Positions 11,653 to 23,666 of a stretch of 64,000 nt of DNA are shown here, piece after piece. The DNA lies in assembly GCF_904849725.1 (NCBI RefSeq), contig NC_058518.1:510619225-510683224 (forward strand), written 5' to 3'. The stretch comes from Hordeum vulgare subsp. vulgare. Taxonomy: Eukaryota > Streptophyta > Magnoliopsida > Poales > Poaceae. Positions within the stretch are counted from its first letter, which is position 1, and the number at the start of each line of letters is the position of its first letter. The notes beneath the pieces were generated by a model. The model saw nothing but the letters and a program-made list of their open reading frames with translations, was not told the DNA's origin and did not search any database. The position numbers were made by a program, and so were the translations under genes.

Positions 11653-12651
11653 CTTCCTATATATCAATCTTTGTTTCTGGACCATTCCAAAAACCCTCAT
11701 GACGTCTGTGATCTCATCCGGGACTCTGAACAACCTTCGGTCACCAACACATATAACTCAACTATACTAAAACGTCACCGAACCTTAAGTGTGCAGACCC
11801 TGCGGGTTCGAGAACTATGTAGACATGACCTGAGACACTCTCCGGTCAATAACTAATAGCAGGACCTGGATGTCCATATTGACTCCCACATATTCTACGA
11901 TGATCTCTATCAGCTGAACCTCTATGTCAAAGATTCATATAATCTCGTATACTATTCCCTTTGTCCTTCGGTATGTCACTTGCCCGAGATTCGATCGTCG
12001 GTATCTCTATACCTAGTTCAAACTCGTTACCGGCAAGTCTCTTTACTCGTTCCGTAATACAAGATCCCGTAACTAACTAACTCCTTAGTCACATTGCTTG
12101 CAAGGCTTGTTGTGATGTTGTATTACCGAGTGGGCCCCGAGATACCTCTCCGTCACACGGAGTGACAAATCCCAGTTTTGATCCATGCCAACCCAACAGA
12201 CACCTTTGGAGATACCTGTAGAGCATCTTTATAGTCAGCCAGTTACGTTATGACGTTTGATAACCCACAAGGTATTCCTCCGGTGTCTGGGAGTTGCATG
12301 ATCTCATGGTCATAGGAACAGATACATTGACATGCAGTAAACAGTAGCAATAAACTAACACGATCATATACTACGTTTATAGTTTGGGTCTTGTCCATCA
12401 CAGCATTCTCCCAATGATGTGATCCCGTTATCAAGTGACAACACTTGTCTATGGTCAGGAAACCTTGACCATCTTTGATCAACAAGCTAGTCAACTAGAG
12501 GCTTACTAGGGACATTGTTTTATCTATGTATCCACACAAGTATATGTGTTTCCAATAAATACAATTATAGCATGGATAATAAAAAATTATCATGAACAAA
12601 GAAATATAATAATAACTAATTTATTATTGCCTCTAGGGCATATTTCCTACA
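11653..12651 (-). repeat. Partial 5' LTR of the old Copia relic
   Basis: This matches the LTR of copy 2 from about 55320 to 56278 and ends with the inverse of TGTAGGAAATATGCCC, a variant of the family start. Adjacent sequence from 12652 belongs to a different element, so 12651/12652 is a true insertion boundary. Confidence 0.87.
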
Positions 12652-14273
12652 TGTTGCTCTAGTGCTTCACTTATATCTTTTAGAGCACGGCGTGTTGTGT
12701 TTTATAGAAATTATTAAAGTCTCGTACCTCACTTATATTATTTTAAGAGTTCTTTAAACAACAAGGTAATTGGTTTAGGTTATGAATTTAGTCCTAATAT
12801 AATGGGCATCCAAGAGAGATTTGTTTTTCATATTAAGTGCATTGAGTATGATGAGAAGTTTGATTCCTTGCATATAGTTTGTAGATACGAAGATGGCAAT
12901 ATGAGAGTCATGCTAGGAAGTAATTGTGAATTGGAAGGAATACTTGTGTTAATGCTTTTGATTCATGTAGCATACACGTATGGTGAACTGTTATGTGATG
13001 AAGTTGGAGCATGATTTTTTTAATTATTGTCAACCTTTGTGTGGATGTCGGGATCGCACGATGATTAACTCCTACCAACCCTTCCCCTTGGAGCATGCGT
13101 CTAATACTTTGCTTCGATAAATAATAGGCTTTTGCAATAAGTATGTGCATTCTTTATGACTAATGTCGACTTCATGGATTATACACACGCTCACCCTTCC
13201 ACCTTTGCTAGCCTCTCTAGTACCGCACAACTTTCGCCGGTACATTAAACCCACCTTCCTCAAAAAACGCATGCAACACCATCATCCCGTTTTTTATGAC
13301 ACGCAGCATCACTTCCATATTGCTTATAGAGTCATGTTTTGTTCTAGATATCGAGTTGTAATATTTGAGTTATAAGTAAATAAAAATGTGATGATTTGCA
13401 TTATTAGAGCATTGTCCCGTGTGAGAAAAAGATGATGGAAGCTATGATTCCCTCACAAGTTGGGATGAGTCTCCGGAATTTACAAGAAAAGAGGTTAGTG
13501 AAGCCCATAAAAAATAAAAGAAGCCAAAGACGCCCACCAAAAAAAGAAAAAAATGAGAGAGAGAGAAGGCACAATGCTAGTATCCTTTTCGACACTTGTG
13601 CTTCAAGTAGCACCATGTTCTTCATAGAGTGTCTCAAATTTTGTCACTTTCATATAACTAGTGGAATTTCATCTTTTGCACAACCACTTAGTTTTCTTTT
13701 TGAGATTTCATACACTTATATCTCTAGTGCATTTGTTGCATGGCAATCCCTACTCACTCATAGTGATATCTATTGATGGGCATCTCCATAGCCCATTGAT
13801 ACGCCTAGTTGATGTGAGACTATCTTCTCCTTTTATTTCTTGCAACCTCCACCATATTCTATTTCACCTATAGTGCTATGTCCATGGCTCACGCTCATGT
13901 ATTGCGTGAGAGTTGAAAAGGTTTGAGAACATAAAAAGTGTGAAACAATTGCTTTATTTTCATCGGGGTTGTGCATTATTTAGATACTTTGTGTGGTGAA
14001 GATGGAGCATAGCCAGACCATATGATTTTGTAGGCATAACTTTCTAAGACCATGTTATTTCGAAACGAAGCAATTGCCTTGTTAGTATGCTTGAAGTATT
14101 ATTGTTTTTATGTCAATATTAGACTTTTGTTTTGATGCTTATGGATCTGAATATTCATACCACAATAGAGAATATTACATGGATAAATATGTTAGTTAGC
14201 ATTCCACATCAAGAATTCTGTTTTATATCGTTTACCTACTCGAGGACGAGCATGAATTAAGCTTGGAGATGCT
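12652..14273 (+). other. Non-coding interior of Gypsy-like element B (3' part)
   Basis: AT-rich sequence without a credible gene. It matches, in inverse, the interior at 30585-32300: both share GGCTCACGCTCAT, GTATTATTGT and a final AAGCTTGG-G-ATGCT directly before an LTR start TGATACGTCTC. The purine-rich stretch at 14258-14273 is the likely polypurine tract. Such long, coding-free interiors are typical of non-autonomous Triticeae Gypsy families (Sabrina-like is possible, not verified). Confidence 0.65.
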
Positions 14274-15152
14274 TGATACGTCTCCAATGTATCTATAACT
14301 TTTAATCGTTTCATGCTATTATATTATCTCTTTTGGATGTTTTATATGCATTATTATGTTGTTTTAAATTATTTTTGGGAGTAACCTATTAATCTAGAGC
14401 CTAGTGCCAGTTTCTGTTTTTCCATGTTTTTGAGTATTGCAGATAAGGATTATTAAACAGAGTCCAAATGGAGTATAATCTCCGGAATGATTTTGTTGGA
14501 CAAGAAGAAACCCAGAAGACTTGGAGTAGGGAGCAGGACACCTGCCGGGTGGTCACAAGCCTACAGGGCGCGCCCCTGGCTTGTGGGCCCCCTACAGGTC
14601 TCCTAACCCTAATCTTCATCCTATAAATTCCCAAATATTCCCCCATTGCCAAAGGGTGCCACGAAAATACTTTTCCACCCACGAAAGCCTCTGTTCCCGT
14701 GAGATTCAATCTGGGAGCCTTTTTCGGTAATCTACCAAAGAGGGAATTGATCATAGAGGGCATGTACATCAACTCCATTGCCCCTCTGATGATGCGTGAG
14801 TAGTTCACCACAGACCTACGGGTCCATCGCTAGTAGCTAGATGGCTTCTTCTCTCTCTCTTTGTTCTTCAATACCATGTTCTTCATGATCTTCATGGAGA
14901 TCTATCCGATGTAATACTCTTTTGCGGTGTGTTTGCCGAGATCCGATGAATTGTGAGTTTATGTTTAGATTATCCATAAATATTATTTGAATCTCTGTTG
15001 TATTCTTATATGCATGGTTTCCTATCTTAGCAAGTCTCTTAGAGTTATTGACTTGGTTTGGCCAACTAGATTGGTAATTCTTGCAATGGGAGAAGTGCTT
15101 AGTTTTGGGTTCAATCTTGCGGTGTCCTCACCCAGTGACAAAGTAGGGGTAC
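14274..15152 (+). repeat. 3' LTR of element B, left part
   Basis: The LTR starts TGATACGTCTCCAATG after the tract of B, contains TATAAAT at 14622-14628, and is cut at 15152 by element A. It resumes at 26712 after one copy of the 5-bp duplication GGTAC. The combined LTR is about 1415 bp. The same family occurs at 27438-28953 and, inverted, at 29043-30584. Confidence 0.85.
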
Positions 15153-16675
15153 TGATACGTCCATTTTGCATCATGCTTTCATGTTGATATTTATCGCTTC
15201 TTGGGTTGTTATTTCACTTCACGGTACAATACTTATGCCTTTTCTCTCTTATTTTGCAAGGTTTACATGAAGAGGGAGAATGCCGGCAGCTGGAATTCAG
15301 GCCTGAAAAAGGAGCAAGTTTGAGATACCTATTCTGCGCAACTCCAAACGCCGTGAAAATCAACGAGGATTGTTTTTCGGGATTTATAAAAAATACTAGG
15401 CCGAAGAAGTTCCAAAGGGGCGCCAACATGTGGCCACAAGCCTGCTAGGCGCGGCCACCCCCTGACCGCGCCTAGGGGGCTTGTACGCTCCCTGCCGGCC
15501 CACTGGCCCCCCTCTTTTTCTACAAGAAGGATTTCGTCCTTGAAAAAATCAGGAGGAGGATTTTCGGAGGATTCACCACCGACACGAGGCAGAAATCGAG
15601 CAGAACCAATCTAGAGCTCCGGCAGGACGATCCTGCCGGGGAAGCTTCCCTCCCGGAGGGGGAAATCGTCGCCATCGTCATCACCAACACTCCTCTTATC
15701 GGAGGGGACTCATCACCATCAACATCTTCATCAGCACCATCTCATCTCCAAACCCTAGTTCATCACTTGTAACCAATCTCTGTCTCACGACTCCGGTTGG
15801 TACTTGTAAGGTTGCTAGTAGTATTAATTACTCTTTGTAGTTGATGCTAGTTGGATTACTTGGTGGAAGAGTTTATGATCAGATCTTTGATGCTACTCAT
15901 TACCTCTCTGGTCATGAATATGATTATGCTTTGTGAGTAGTTACTTTTGTTCCCGAGGACATGGGATAAGTCATGCTAATAGTAGTCATGTAAATTTGGT
16001 ATTCGTTCGATATTTTGATGTGTTGTATGTTGGTTTTCCTCTAGTGGTGTTATGTGAACGTCGACTACATAACACTTCACCATTATCTGGGCCTAGAGGA
16101 AGGCATTGGGAAGTAGTAAGTAGATGATGGGTTGCTAGAGTGTAAGAAGCTTAAACCCTAGTTTATGCGTTGCTTCGTAAGGGGCTGATTTGGATCCACT
16201 AGTTTAATGCTATGGTTAGACTTTGTCTTAATTCTTCTTTCGTAGTTGCGGAAGCTTGTGAGAGGGGTTAATCATAAGTGGGATGATTGTCCAAGTAAGG
16301 GAAGTACCCAAGCACCGGTCCACCCACATATCAAACTATGAAAGTAACGAACGCGAATCATATGAACATGATGAAAACTAGCATGACAGAAATTCCCGTG
16401 TGTCCTCGGGAGAGTTTTTCCTCCTATAAAACTTTGTTGAGACTTGTCCCTTGCTACAAAAGGGATTGGAACACTTTGCTGCACTGTTGCTACTTTTGTT
16501 ACTTGCTACTTGCTACGAATCATCTCACCACACAACTACTTGTTGCCGATAATTTCAGTGCTTCCAGATTTTACCTTGGTGAAACCACTTGTTAGATCCT
16601 TCTGCTCCTCGTTGGGTTCGACACTCTTACTTATTGAAAGAACTACGATAGATCCCCTATACTTGTGGGTCATCA
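15153..16675 (+). repeat. 5' LTR of element A (1523 bp)
   Basis: It begins TGATACGTCCATTTTGC and ends ACTTGTGGGTCATCA, followed at once by the primer binding site. Small open frames inside (for example 16338-16595) also occur at the matching place in the 3' LTR (26398-26631) and look like chance frames. Confidence 0.93.
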
Positions 16676-16686
16676 AGACTCTTTTC

Positions 16687-16704
16687 TAGCGCCGTTGCCG
16701 GGGA
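16687..16704 (+). promoter_or_regulatory. Primer binding site of element A, tRNA-Asp type
   Basis: TAGCGCCGTTGCCGGGGA lies 11 bp after the 5' LTR. It matches the complement of the 3' end of plant tRNA-Asp(GTC) except for A in place of G at position 2. The tRNA assignment is from memory. Confidence 0.75.
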
Positions 16705-16781
16705 GTGAAGCGCCTTTGGTAAGTGGAAATTGGTAAGGAAACATTCATATAGTGTGCTGAAATTCATTGTCACTTGTCACT

Positions 16782-19409
16782 ATGGAAACTAATCCTTTGA
16801 GGGGTTTGTTCGGGGTATCTTCACCTCGAACAGAAGCACAAAGAGTTGCTCCTCAACCTGGTGCACCTACTGAAAATATTTTCTTTGAATTTCCTTCGGG
16901 TATGCTTGAGAAACTGCTGGCTAATCCTTATACAGGAGATGGAACATCACATCCAGACTTGCATCTAATCTATGTAGATGAAGTTTGTGGTTTATTCAAG
17001 CTTGCAGGTTTGCCCGAGGATGAGGCCAAGAAGAAGGTCTTTACCTTATCGTTGAGGTATAAGGCATTGACATGGTATAGGCTATGTGATGATACTGGAT
17101 CATGGAACTACAATCAGTTGAAATTGGAATTTCATCAAAAGTTTTATCCTATGCATCTAGTACATCGTGATCGGAATTATATTTATAATTTTTGGCCTCA
17201 TGACAGAGAAATCATCGCTCAAGCTTAGGGGAGGCTAAAATCAATGTTATATTCATGCCCGAACCATGAGTTTTCGAGAGAAATTATCATTCAGAATTTC
17301 TATGCTCGGCTTTCTCATGATGATCGCACCATGCTTGACACTTCTTGTATTGGCTCTTTTATGAAGAGAGATACTGACTTCAAATGGAATTTATTGGATA
17401 TAATTAAATGCAACTCTGAAGATTGGGATCTTGATGAAGGTAAGGAGTCAGGTATGAATTTCAAGTTTGATTGCGTTAAATCCTTTGTTGAAACAAATAC
17501 TTTTTGTGACTTTAGCGGTAAATATGGACTTGACTCACAGATAGTAGCCTCATTGTGTGAATCATTTATTGCTCATATTGATCTCCCCAAAGAGAAGTGG
17601 TTTAAATATCATCCTGCCTTAGAAGTCAATGTAGTTAAACCTAATCTAGTTGAAGAGATAGTCATTGCCTATAATGATCCTGTTGTTCCGAGTGCTTACA
17701 TTGAGAAAGCACCTTTCCCTGTTAGGATAAAGGATCATTCTAAAGCTTCAACTGTGATACGTAGAGGCTACATTAGAACACCTACACCCCCTGAGGAAAT
17801 TAGAGTTGAACCTAGCATTGCTATTATCAAAGATCTCCTGTCCGACGATGTTGAGGGACATAATATTCACTTGTGTGAAGATGCTGCTAGAATTGCTAAA
17901 CCCCATGCTAGAGACAAACATAGGCCTGTTGTTGGCATGCCTGTTGTTTCTGTTAAGATAGGAGATCATTGATATCATGGTTTATGTGACGTGGGTACTA
18001 GTGTTAGTGCAATACCTCAATCCTTATATGATGAAATCGAAGATGAGATTGCACCTATTGAGATAGAGCCTATTGATGTCACTATTCAGCTTGCCAATAG
18101 AGATACTATCTGTCGTGTGGGAATTGTTAGGGATGTTGAAGTCTTGTGTGGTAAAACAAAGTATCCTGCTGATTTCCTCGTTCTTTCTACCACCCAAGAT
18201 AGCTTTTGTCCCATCATATTTGGCAGACCTTTTCTCAATACTGTCAATGCTCATATTGACGGTGAGAAGCAAACTGCCACTGTTGGCTTTGAAGGTGTGT
18301 CACATGAGTTCAATTTCTCCAAGTTTGGTAGACAACCTCATGAAAAGAGTTGCCGTGTAGGGATGAAACTATTGCCTTTGCTTCTATTGACGTGCCTCCT
18401 ACTGATAACTTAGAGCAATACTTGCTTGAGCATGAAAATGATAGGCACATGGATGAAAGGGATGAGATAGATAGAGTTGTCTTAGAACAATATCCTATCC
18501 TTAAGAATAATATGTGTGTTGAACTGCTTGGGAATCCACCCCCACCAAAGGGTGATCCTGTGTCGAGCTTAAGCAGTTGCCTGATACTCTGAAGTATGCT
18601 TATCTTGATGAAAAAGAGATATATCCTGTTATTATTAGTGCTAGCCTCTCAGAGCATGAAGAAAAGAAGTTACTAAAAACTCCAAGGAAGCACCGTGCTG
18701 CTATTGGATATATTCTTGATGATCTTAAGGGCATTAGTCCCACTCTATGCCAGCACAACATTAAAACCAATCTTGATTCCAAACCAGTTGCTGATCATCA
18801 AAGGAGATTAAATCCTAAGATGAAAGAGGTAGTAAGAAAAGAAATATTAAAGCTCCTGGAAGCGGGTATTATCTATCCTGTTGCTCATAGTGATTGGGTG
18901 AGTCCGGTGCATTGCGTCCCTAAGAAGGGAGGTATTACCGTTGTCCCTAATGATAAGGATGAATTGATCCCACACAAGATTATTACTGGCTATAGTATGG
19001 TGATCTATTTTAGAAAATTGAATAAAGCCACTAGGAAAGATCATTACCCTTTGCCTTTTATCGACCAAATGCTAGAAAGACTGTCTAAACACACACACTT
19101 CTGCTTTCTAGAGGGTTATTCTGGTTTCTCCCAAATACCAGTTGCACAAGCTCATCAGGAGAAAACCACTTTCACCTGCCCTTTCGGTACCTTTTCTTAT
19201 AGACGTATGCCTTTTGGCTTATCTAATGCACCTGCTACCTTTCAAAGATGCATGATGGCTATATTTTCTGACTTTTGTGAAAAGATTGTTGAGGTTTTCA
19301 TGGATGACTTCTCCGTTTACGGGTCTTGTTTTGACGATTGCCTCAGCAACCTTGATCGGGTCTTGCAGAGATGTAAAGACACCAATCTTGTCTTGAATTG
19401 GGAGAAGTG
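16782..19409 (+). pseudogene. Element A gag, protease and first part of reverse transcriptase
   Basis: Gag begins METNPLRGL at 16782, the position matching the element I start at 43739. Conserved gag stretch: LFKLAG, YNQLKLEFHQKFYP, YIYNFW. A protease-like region near 17980-18260 has CDVGTSVSAIP and FGRPFL, an Athila-type variant of the D-x-G active site. Reverse transcriptase starts about 18577 (LKYAYLDE) with WVSPVHCVPKK, FRKLNKAT, DQMLERL and FMDD at 19297-19308. Lesions: TAG at 17226-17228, TGA at 17970-17972, frameshifts near 18350 and 18560. At 19409 the frame is cut by a solo LTR and resumes at 21029. Confidence 0.92.
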
Positions 19410-21023
19410 TGATACGTCTCCATCGTATCTACTTTTCCAAACTCTTTTGCCCTTGTTTTGGACTCTAATTTGCATGATTTGAATGGAACTAACCTGGATT
19501 GATGCTGTTTTCAGCAGAATTGCCTTGGTGTTATTTTTGTGCAGAAATCAAAGTTCTCAGAACGTCCTGAAAATTTACGGGGAACATTTTTGGAAAATAT
19601 GAAAAATACCTGCGCAAAGATCCACTGAGGGGGTGGGCCAGTGGGCCACAAGCCCTGCCACCGCCACCCCCTGGTGGCGGTGGGCAAGCTTGTGGGGCCC
19701 ACACGGCTCTGCCGCCCCCAATCTCAACTCTATAAGTTCACTTTTGTCCCAGAAAAAAAGAGAAGATTTCGTCGCGTTTGTGATACGGAGGCGCCGCCAC
19801 AACCTGTTCTTCATGTGGAGGGCAGATCTGGAGTCCGTTTTGGGCTCCGGAGAGGGGAAATCGGCGCCATCGTCATCATCAACCTTCTTCCCTCTCCAAT
19901 TCCATGAAGCTCTTCGTCGTTCGTGAGTAATCTATTCGTAGGCTCGCTGGGCGGTGATGAGTAGGATGAGATCTATCATGTAATCGAGTTAGTTTTGATG
20001 GGGATTGATCCCTAGTATCCACTATGTTCTGAGATTGATGTTGCTACTACTTTGCCATGCTTAATGCTTGTCACTAGGGCCCGAGTGCCATGATTTCAGA
20101 TCTGAAATTATTATGTTGTCACCAATATATGTGTGTTTTAGATCCGATCTTGCAAGTTGTAGTTACCTACTATGTGTTATGATCCGGCAACCCCGGAGTA
20201 ACAATAACCGGAACCACTCCCGGTGATGACCATAGTTTGAGGAGTTCATGTGTTCACCAAGTGCTAATGTGTTGGTCCGGTTCTTTATTAAAAGGAGAAC
20301 CTTAATATCCCGTAGTTTCCTTTTGGACCCCGCTGCCACAGGAGGGATGGACAATAGATGTCATGCAAGTTCTTTTCCCTAAGCACGTATGACGACACAC
20401 GGAATGCATGCCTACATCACATTTTCGAATGGGAGGTAGCCACATATCTCTCCGTGTTATAACTGTTGCATGATGAATATCATCCAAACAAATCACCGAC
20501 TGTCTTGCTCTGTTGCTACTGTTGCTACTACTGTCGCTTGCTCTGTTGCTACTTGCTACTGCTATTACTCGTTACACTGCTGCTACCTGCCACAATCTTG
20601 ATTCGCTGGTCGTTGACGGGAACAGACAATTTCCGTCAACGAGGCAACTTAGCGCCATTGATACAATCGTTAGAAATAGTCTGCCGTGTCAACAGATCGT
20701 TTCTGACACCTTTGTTATCATACTACTTTGTTGTTACTACTTTGCTTGCAGATACTAACCTTTCAGGTGTGGTTGAATTTGACACATTCAGCTGCTAATA
20801 CTTGAGAGTATTCTCTCATCTTCTGTTTGGCGATCAACAAATTTGGGTCGAATACTCTACCCTCGAAAACTGCTGCGAACCCACGCGCTGGTGGGCCGTC
20901 AACAACATTCTTCTAGTTTCATTGCTGGGGAGTGCTAGCAACATTCTTCTGGTGCCGTTACATGGGAAGGTCTGTTGTCACAGAATCAACATTCGTCTAG
21001 CTATTGCCAGAGAGTGCCAGTCA
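19410..21023 (+). mobile_element. Solo LTR (1614 bp) inside element A reverse transcriptase
   Basis: The sequence TGATACGTCTCCATCG...GCCAGTCA is flanked by the perfect duplication AAGTG (19405-19409 and 21024-21028). Removing it with one duplication restores the RT reading from NWEKC directly into HFMVNEG, which proves the boundaries. It has TATAAG at 19731-19736 and no interior, primer site or second LTR. This is a Gypsy-type LTR of another Triticeae family (not named). The ends near 20905-20975 hold two copies of CAACATTCTTCT. Confidence 0.94.
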
Positions 21024-21028
21024 AAGTG

Positions 21029-23138
21029 TCACTTTATGGTTAATGAAGGCATCATTGTAGGACATAAAATTTCTGAAAGAGGTATTGAAGTCGATAAGGC
21101 TAAGGTTGATGCAATCGAGAAAATGCCATACCCCACAAGTATCAAAGGTATAAGAAGTTTCCTTGGTCATGCTGGTTTCTATAGAAGGTTCATTAAAAAA
21201 TTCTCTAAGATTTCTAGGCCTCTTACCAATCTCTTGCAAAAGGATATTCCTTTTGTTTTTGACGACGATTGTGAAGAAGCCTTTGAAATACTTAAGAAGG
21301 CTTCGATAACTGCACCTATTGTTCAACCACCTGATTGGAACTTACCTTTTGAAATCATGTGTGATGCTAGTGATTATGGTGTTGGTGCTGTCCTAGGGCA
21401 AAGAGTTGATAAGAAGTTGAATGTTATTCACTATGCTAGTAAAACTCTAGACAGTGCCCAAAGAAACTATGCTACTACGAAAAAGGAATTCTTAGCAGTC
21501 GTGTTTGCATGTGAAAAGTTCAGATCTTACATAGTTGATTCCAAAGTCACTATTCACATTGATCATGCTCCTATTAAGTACCTCATGGAGAAGAAAGACA
21601 CTAAACCTAGACTTGTCAGATGGGTTCTCTTGCTACAAGAATTTGATTTGCATGTTGTCGACAGGAAGGGTGCTGATAACCCCGTAGCAGATAAGTTGTC
21701 TAGGTTGGAGAATGTTCTTGATGACCCACAACCTATTGATGATAGCTTTCCTGATGAGCAACTGAATGCCATCAATACTTCATGTAGTGCATCGTGGTAT
21801 GCTGATTATGCAAACTATATCGTTGCCAAATATATACCACCTAGTTTCACATACCAGCAAAAGAAGAAATTCTTCTTTGACTTGAAACATTACTTTTGGG
21901 ATGATCCTCACCTTTATAAGGAAGGAGTAGATGGTATTATTAGACGTTGTGTACCTGAACATGACCAGGGACAGATCCTACAGAAGTGTCACTCCGAGGC
22001 CTACGGAGGACACCATGCAGGAGATAGAACTACACACAAGGTATTGTAACCAGGTTTCTATTGGCCCACTCTTTTCAAGGATGCAAGTAAGTTTGTCTTG
22101 TCTTGTGACGAATGTCAAAGAATAGGTAATATCAGTAAACGTCAGCAAATGCCAATGAATTATTCACTTGTCATTGAACCATTTGATGTTTGGGGCTTTG
22201 ATTATATGGGACCTTTTCCAAAATCTAACGGGTGTACTCATATCCTAGTTGCTATTGATTACGTCACTAAGTGGGTAGAAGCTATCCCCACTAGTAGTGC
22301 TGATCACAACACCTCTATCAGGATGCTTAAAGAAGATATTTTCCCTAGATTTGGAGTCCCTAGATATCTAATGACCGACGGTGGTTCACATTTCATTCAT
22401 GGTGCTTTCCGTAAAACGCTTGCTAAGTACGATGTCAATCATAGAATTGCGTCCCCCTATCACCCTCTGTCCAGTGGTCAAGTAGAGCTAAGCAATAGAG
22501 AGATTAAACTAATTCTGCAAAAGACTGTCAATAGGTCTAGAAAGAATTGGTCTAAGAAGCTCAATGACGCACTGTGGGCTTATAGAACTGCCTATAAGAA
22601 TCCCATGGGCATGTCTCCATACAAAATGGTGTACGGTAAAGCATGTCATTTACCTCTTGAGCTAGAGCATAAGGCTTATTGGGCAATCAAAGAGCTCAAC
22701 TTTGATTTCAAACTTGCTGGTGAGAAGAGGTTATTTGATATTAGCTCGCTTGATGAATGGATAACTCAGGCATATGAGAATGCCAAGTTGTTCAAAGAAA
22801 AGGTTAAGAAGTGGCATGATAAAAGGATACAAAAGCGTGACTTCAATGTAGGTGATTATGTCTTGCTATATAATTCTTGTTTAAGATTTTTTGCACGCAA
22901 GATTCTCTCTAAATGGGAAGGTCCTTACATTGTTGAGGAAGTATATCGTTCCGGTGCTATCAGGATCAACAACACGGAAGGTAATTGTCCGAGAGTGGTA
23001 AATGGGCAGAGAATCAAGCATTATATCTCAGGTACTCCCATAAATGTTGAAAGCAATATTATAAATACCATAACTCCGGAAGAATACCTAAGGGATATTT
23101 ATCAGCCTGTTTCAAACTCCGAAAACGAAGAGATTTAG
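21029..23138 (+). pseudogene. Element A reverse transcriptase end, RNase H and integrase
   Basis: The frame continues from the interrupted [14 protein letters not shown] (RT connection), RNase H ([37 protein letters not shown]), integrase zinc region ([16 protein letters not shown]) and core with D (GFDYMGPF), D (TDGGSHF, about 22376) and E (SSGQVELSNREIK, about 22468). The Athila-type tail GKACHLPLELEHKAYWAI is near 22638, and a C-terminal LSKWEGPYIVEEVYRSGAI block follows. One lesion: TAA at 22047-22049 where a Gln codon is expected (THKVL then PGFYWP). The natural stop is TAG at 23136-23138. Confidence 0.94.
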
Positions 23139-23144
23139 ATCGCT

Positions 23145-23666
23145 ATGACGTCCCCAAGAGCTCCGAAGGACAAGATCTTCGAGAAGGTCATCAATCCCTT
23201 CCTCTCGGGAGTGCTGCAACGCCCTCAATCTATCGAGATGCGTGAGGGGATATTGCACATCCGTGATGTTGAGGGGACCAGGAAGACCGGAAGCGTGGAG
23301 ACGAGGCTCGAAGCAATGGAGCAACAAGTCTTCAAGTGCCAAGGGATGGTGGAGCATGGACTCAACGCCAACCACATGATGATCTCGGAGTTCACCACCA
23401 AGCACAAGATGAATGCCAATGACATTGGGAAGCACCTCTCCAGGCTCTATGATAGGATTGATCACCTCCAGGCCCAGATATATGACCTATCGAACCAAAA
23501 CTGTGAGTATGAGTATAGATTTAAATCAGTACGGTTGGCTGCAGATTTGAGGATTCCGGAGACTCGTTCATCTTTCCATGATGGAGCACCTATGCCTTGG
23601 AAGACGGAGGATCAAACCCATGTTGCAACAACTCCACCACCGTCACCTCCAAAGGAAGACAACTAA
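23145..23666 (+). CDS. Additional open frame after pol in element A, coiled-coil protein of unknown function
   Basis: This 173-residue frame starts ATG six bases after the pol stop and in the same reading frame (TAG ATC GCT ATG). It is unbroken although gag-pol carries at least five lesions. It is homologous to the frame at 57560-58066 in element I: shared PKDK-F--VINP-L near residue 6, G-LH--D, E---EQ-VFK near residue 60, then heptad-like helix, IYDL-NQNCEYE near 115 and a PWK motif near 152. The middle (residues about 50-125) looks coiled-coil. No signal peptide, membrane segment or zinc motif is seen, so it does not look like the env-like frame known from other Athila elements at this position. 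Function unknown; a gag accessory or chromatin/RNA-binding role would be guesswork. Confidence 0.75.
   Translation: MTSPRAPKDKIFEKVINPFLSGVLQRPQSIEMREGILHIRDVEGTRKTGSVETRLEAMEQQVFKCQGMVEHGLNANHMMISEFTTKHKMNANDIGKHLSRLYDRIDHLQAQIYDLSNQNCEYEYRFKSVRLAADLRIPETRSSFHDGAPMPWKTEDQTHVATTPPPSPPKEDN

Larger units (their letters stand above)
6794..12651 (-). mobile_element. Old, internally deleted BARE-type Copia relic, interrupted by a CACTA element
   Basis: Minus-strand element read as: partial 3' LTR (6794-7203), decayed pol (7204 to about 9300), leader fragment, CACTA insertion (9447-11263), more leader, partial 5' LTR (to 12651, where the sense-strand start TGTAGGAAATATGCCC is seen). Compared with copy 2 it lacks the LTR/PPT junction, the core of reverse transcriptase, all of gag and protease, and the primer binding site with the adjoining LTR half. 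Copy 1 is inserted in its left LTR. It carries far more lesions than copies 1 and 2, so it is older. Confidence 0.88.

Noticed and set aside
20802..21028. N-terminal extension of the 415-codon frame in element A
   Set aside because: This part is solo-LTR sequence; the true RT reading resumes at 21029 after the duplication AAGTG.
23145..23666. Interpretation of the extra frame as an envelope gene
   Set aside because: No signal peptide or membrane segment, and too short; position alone is not enough.
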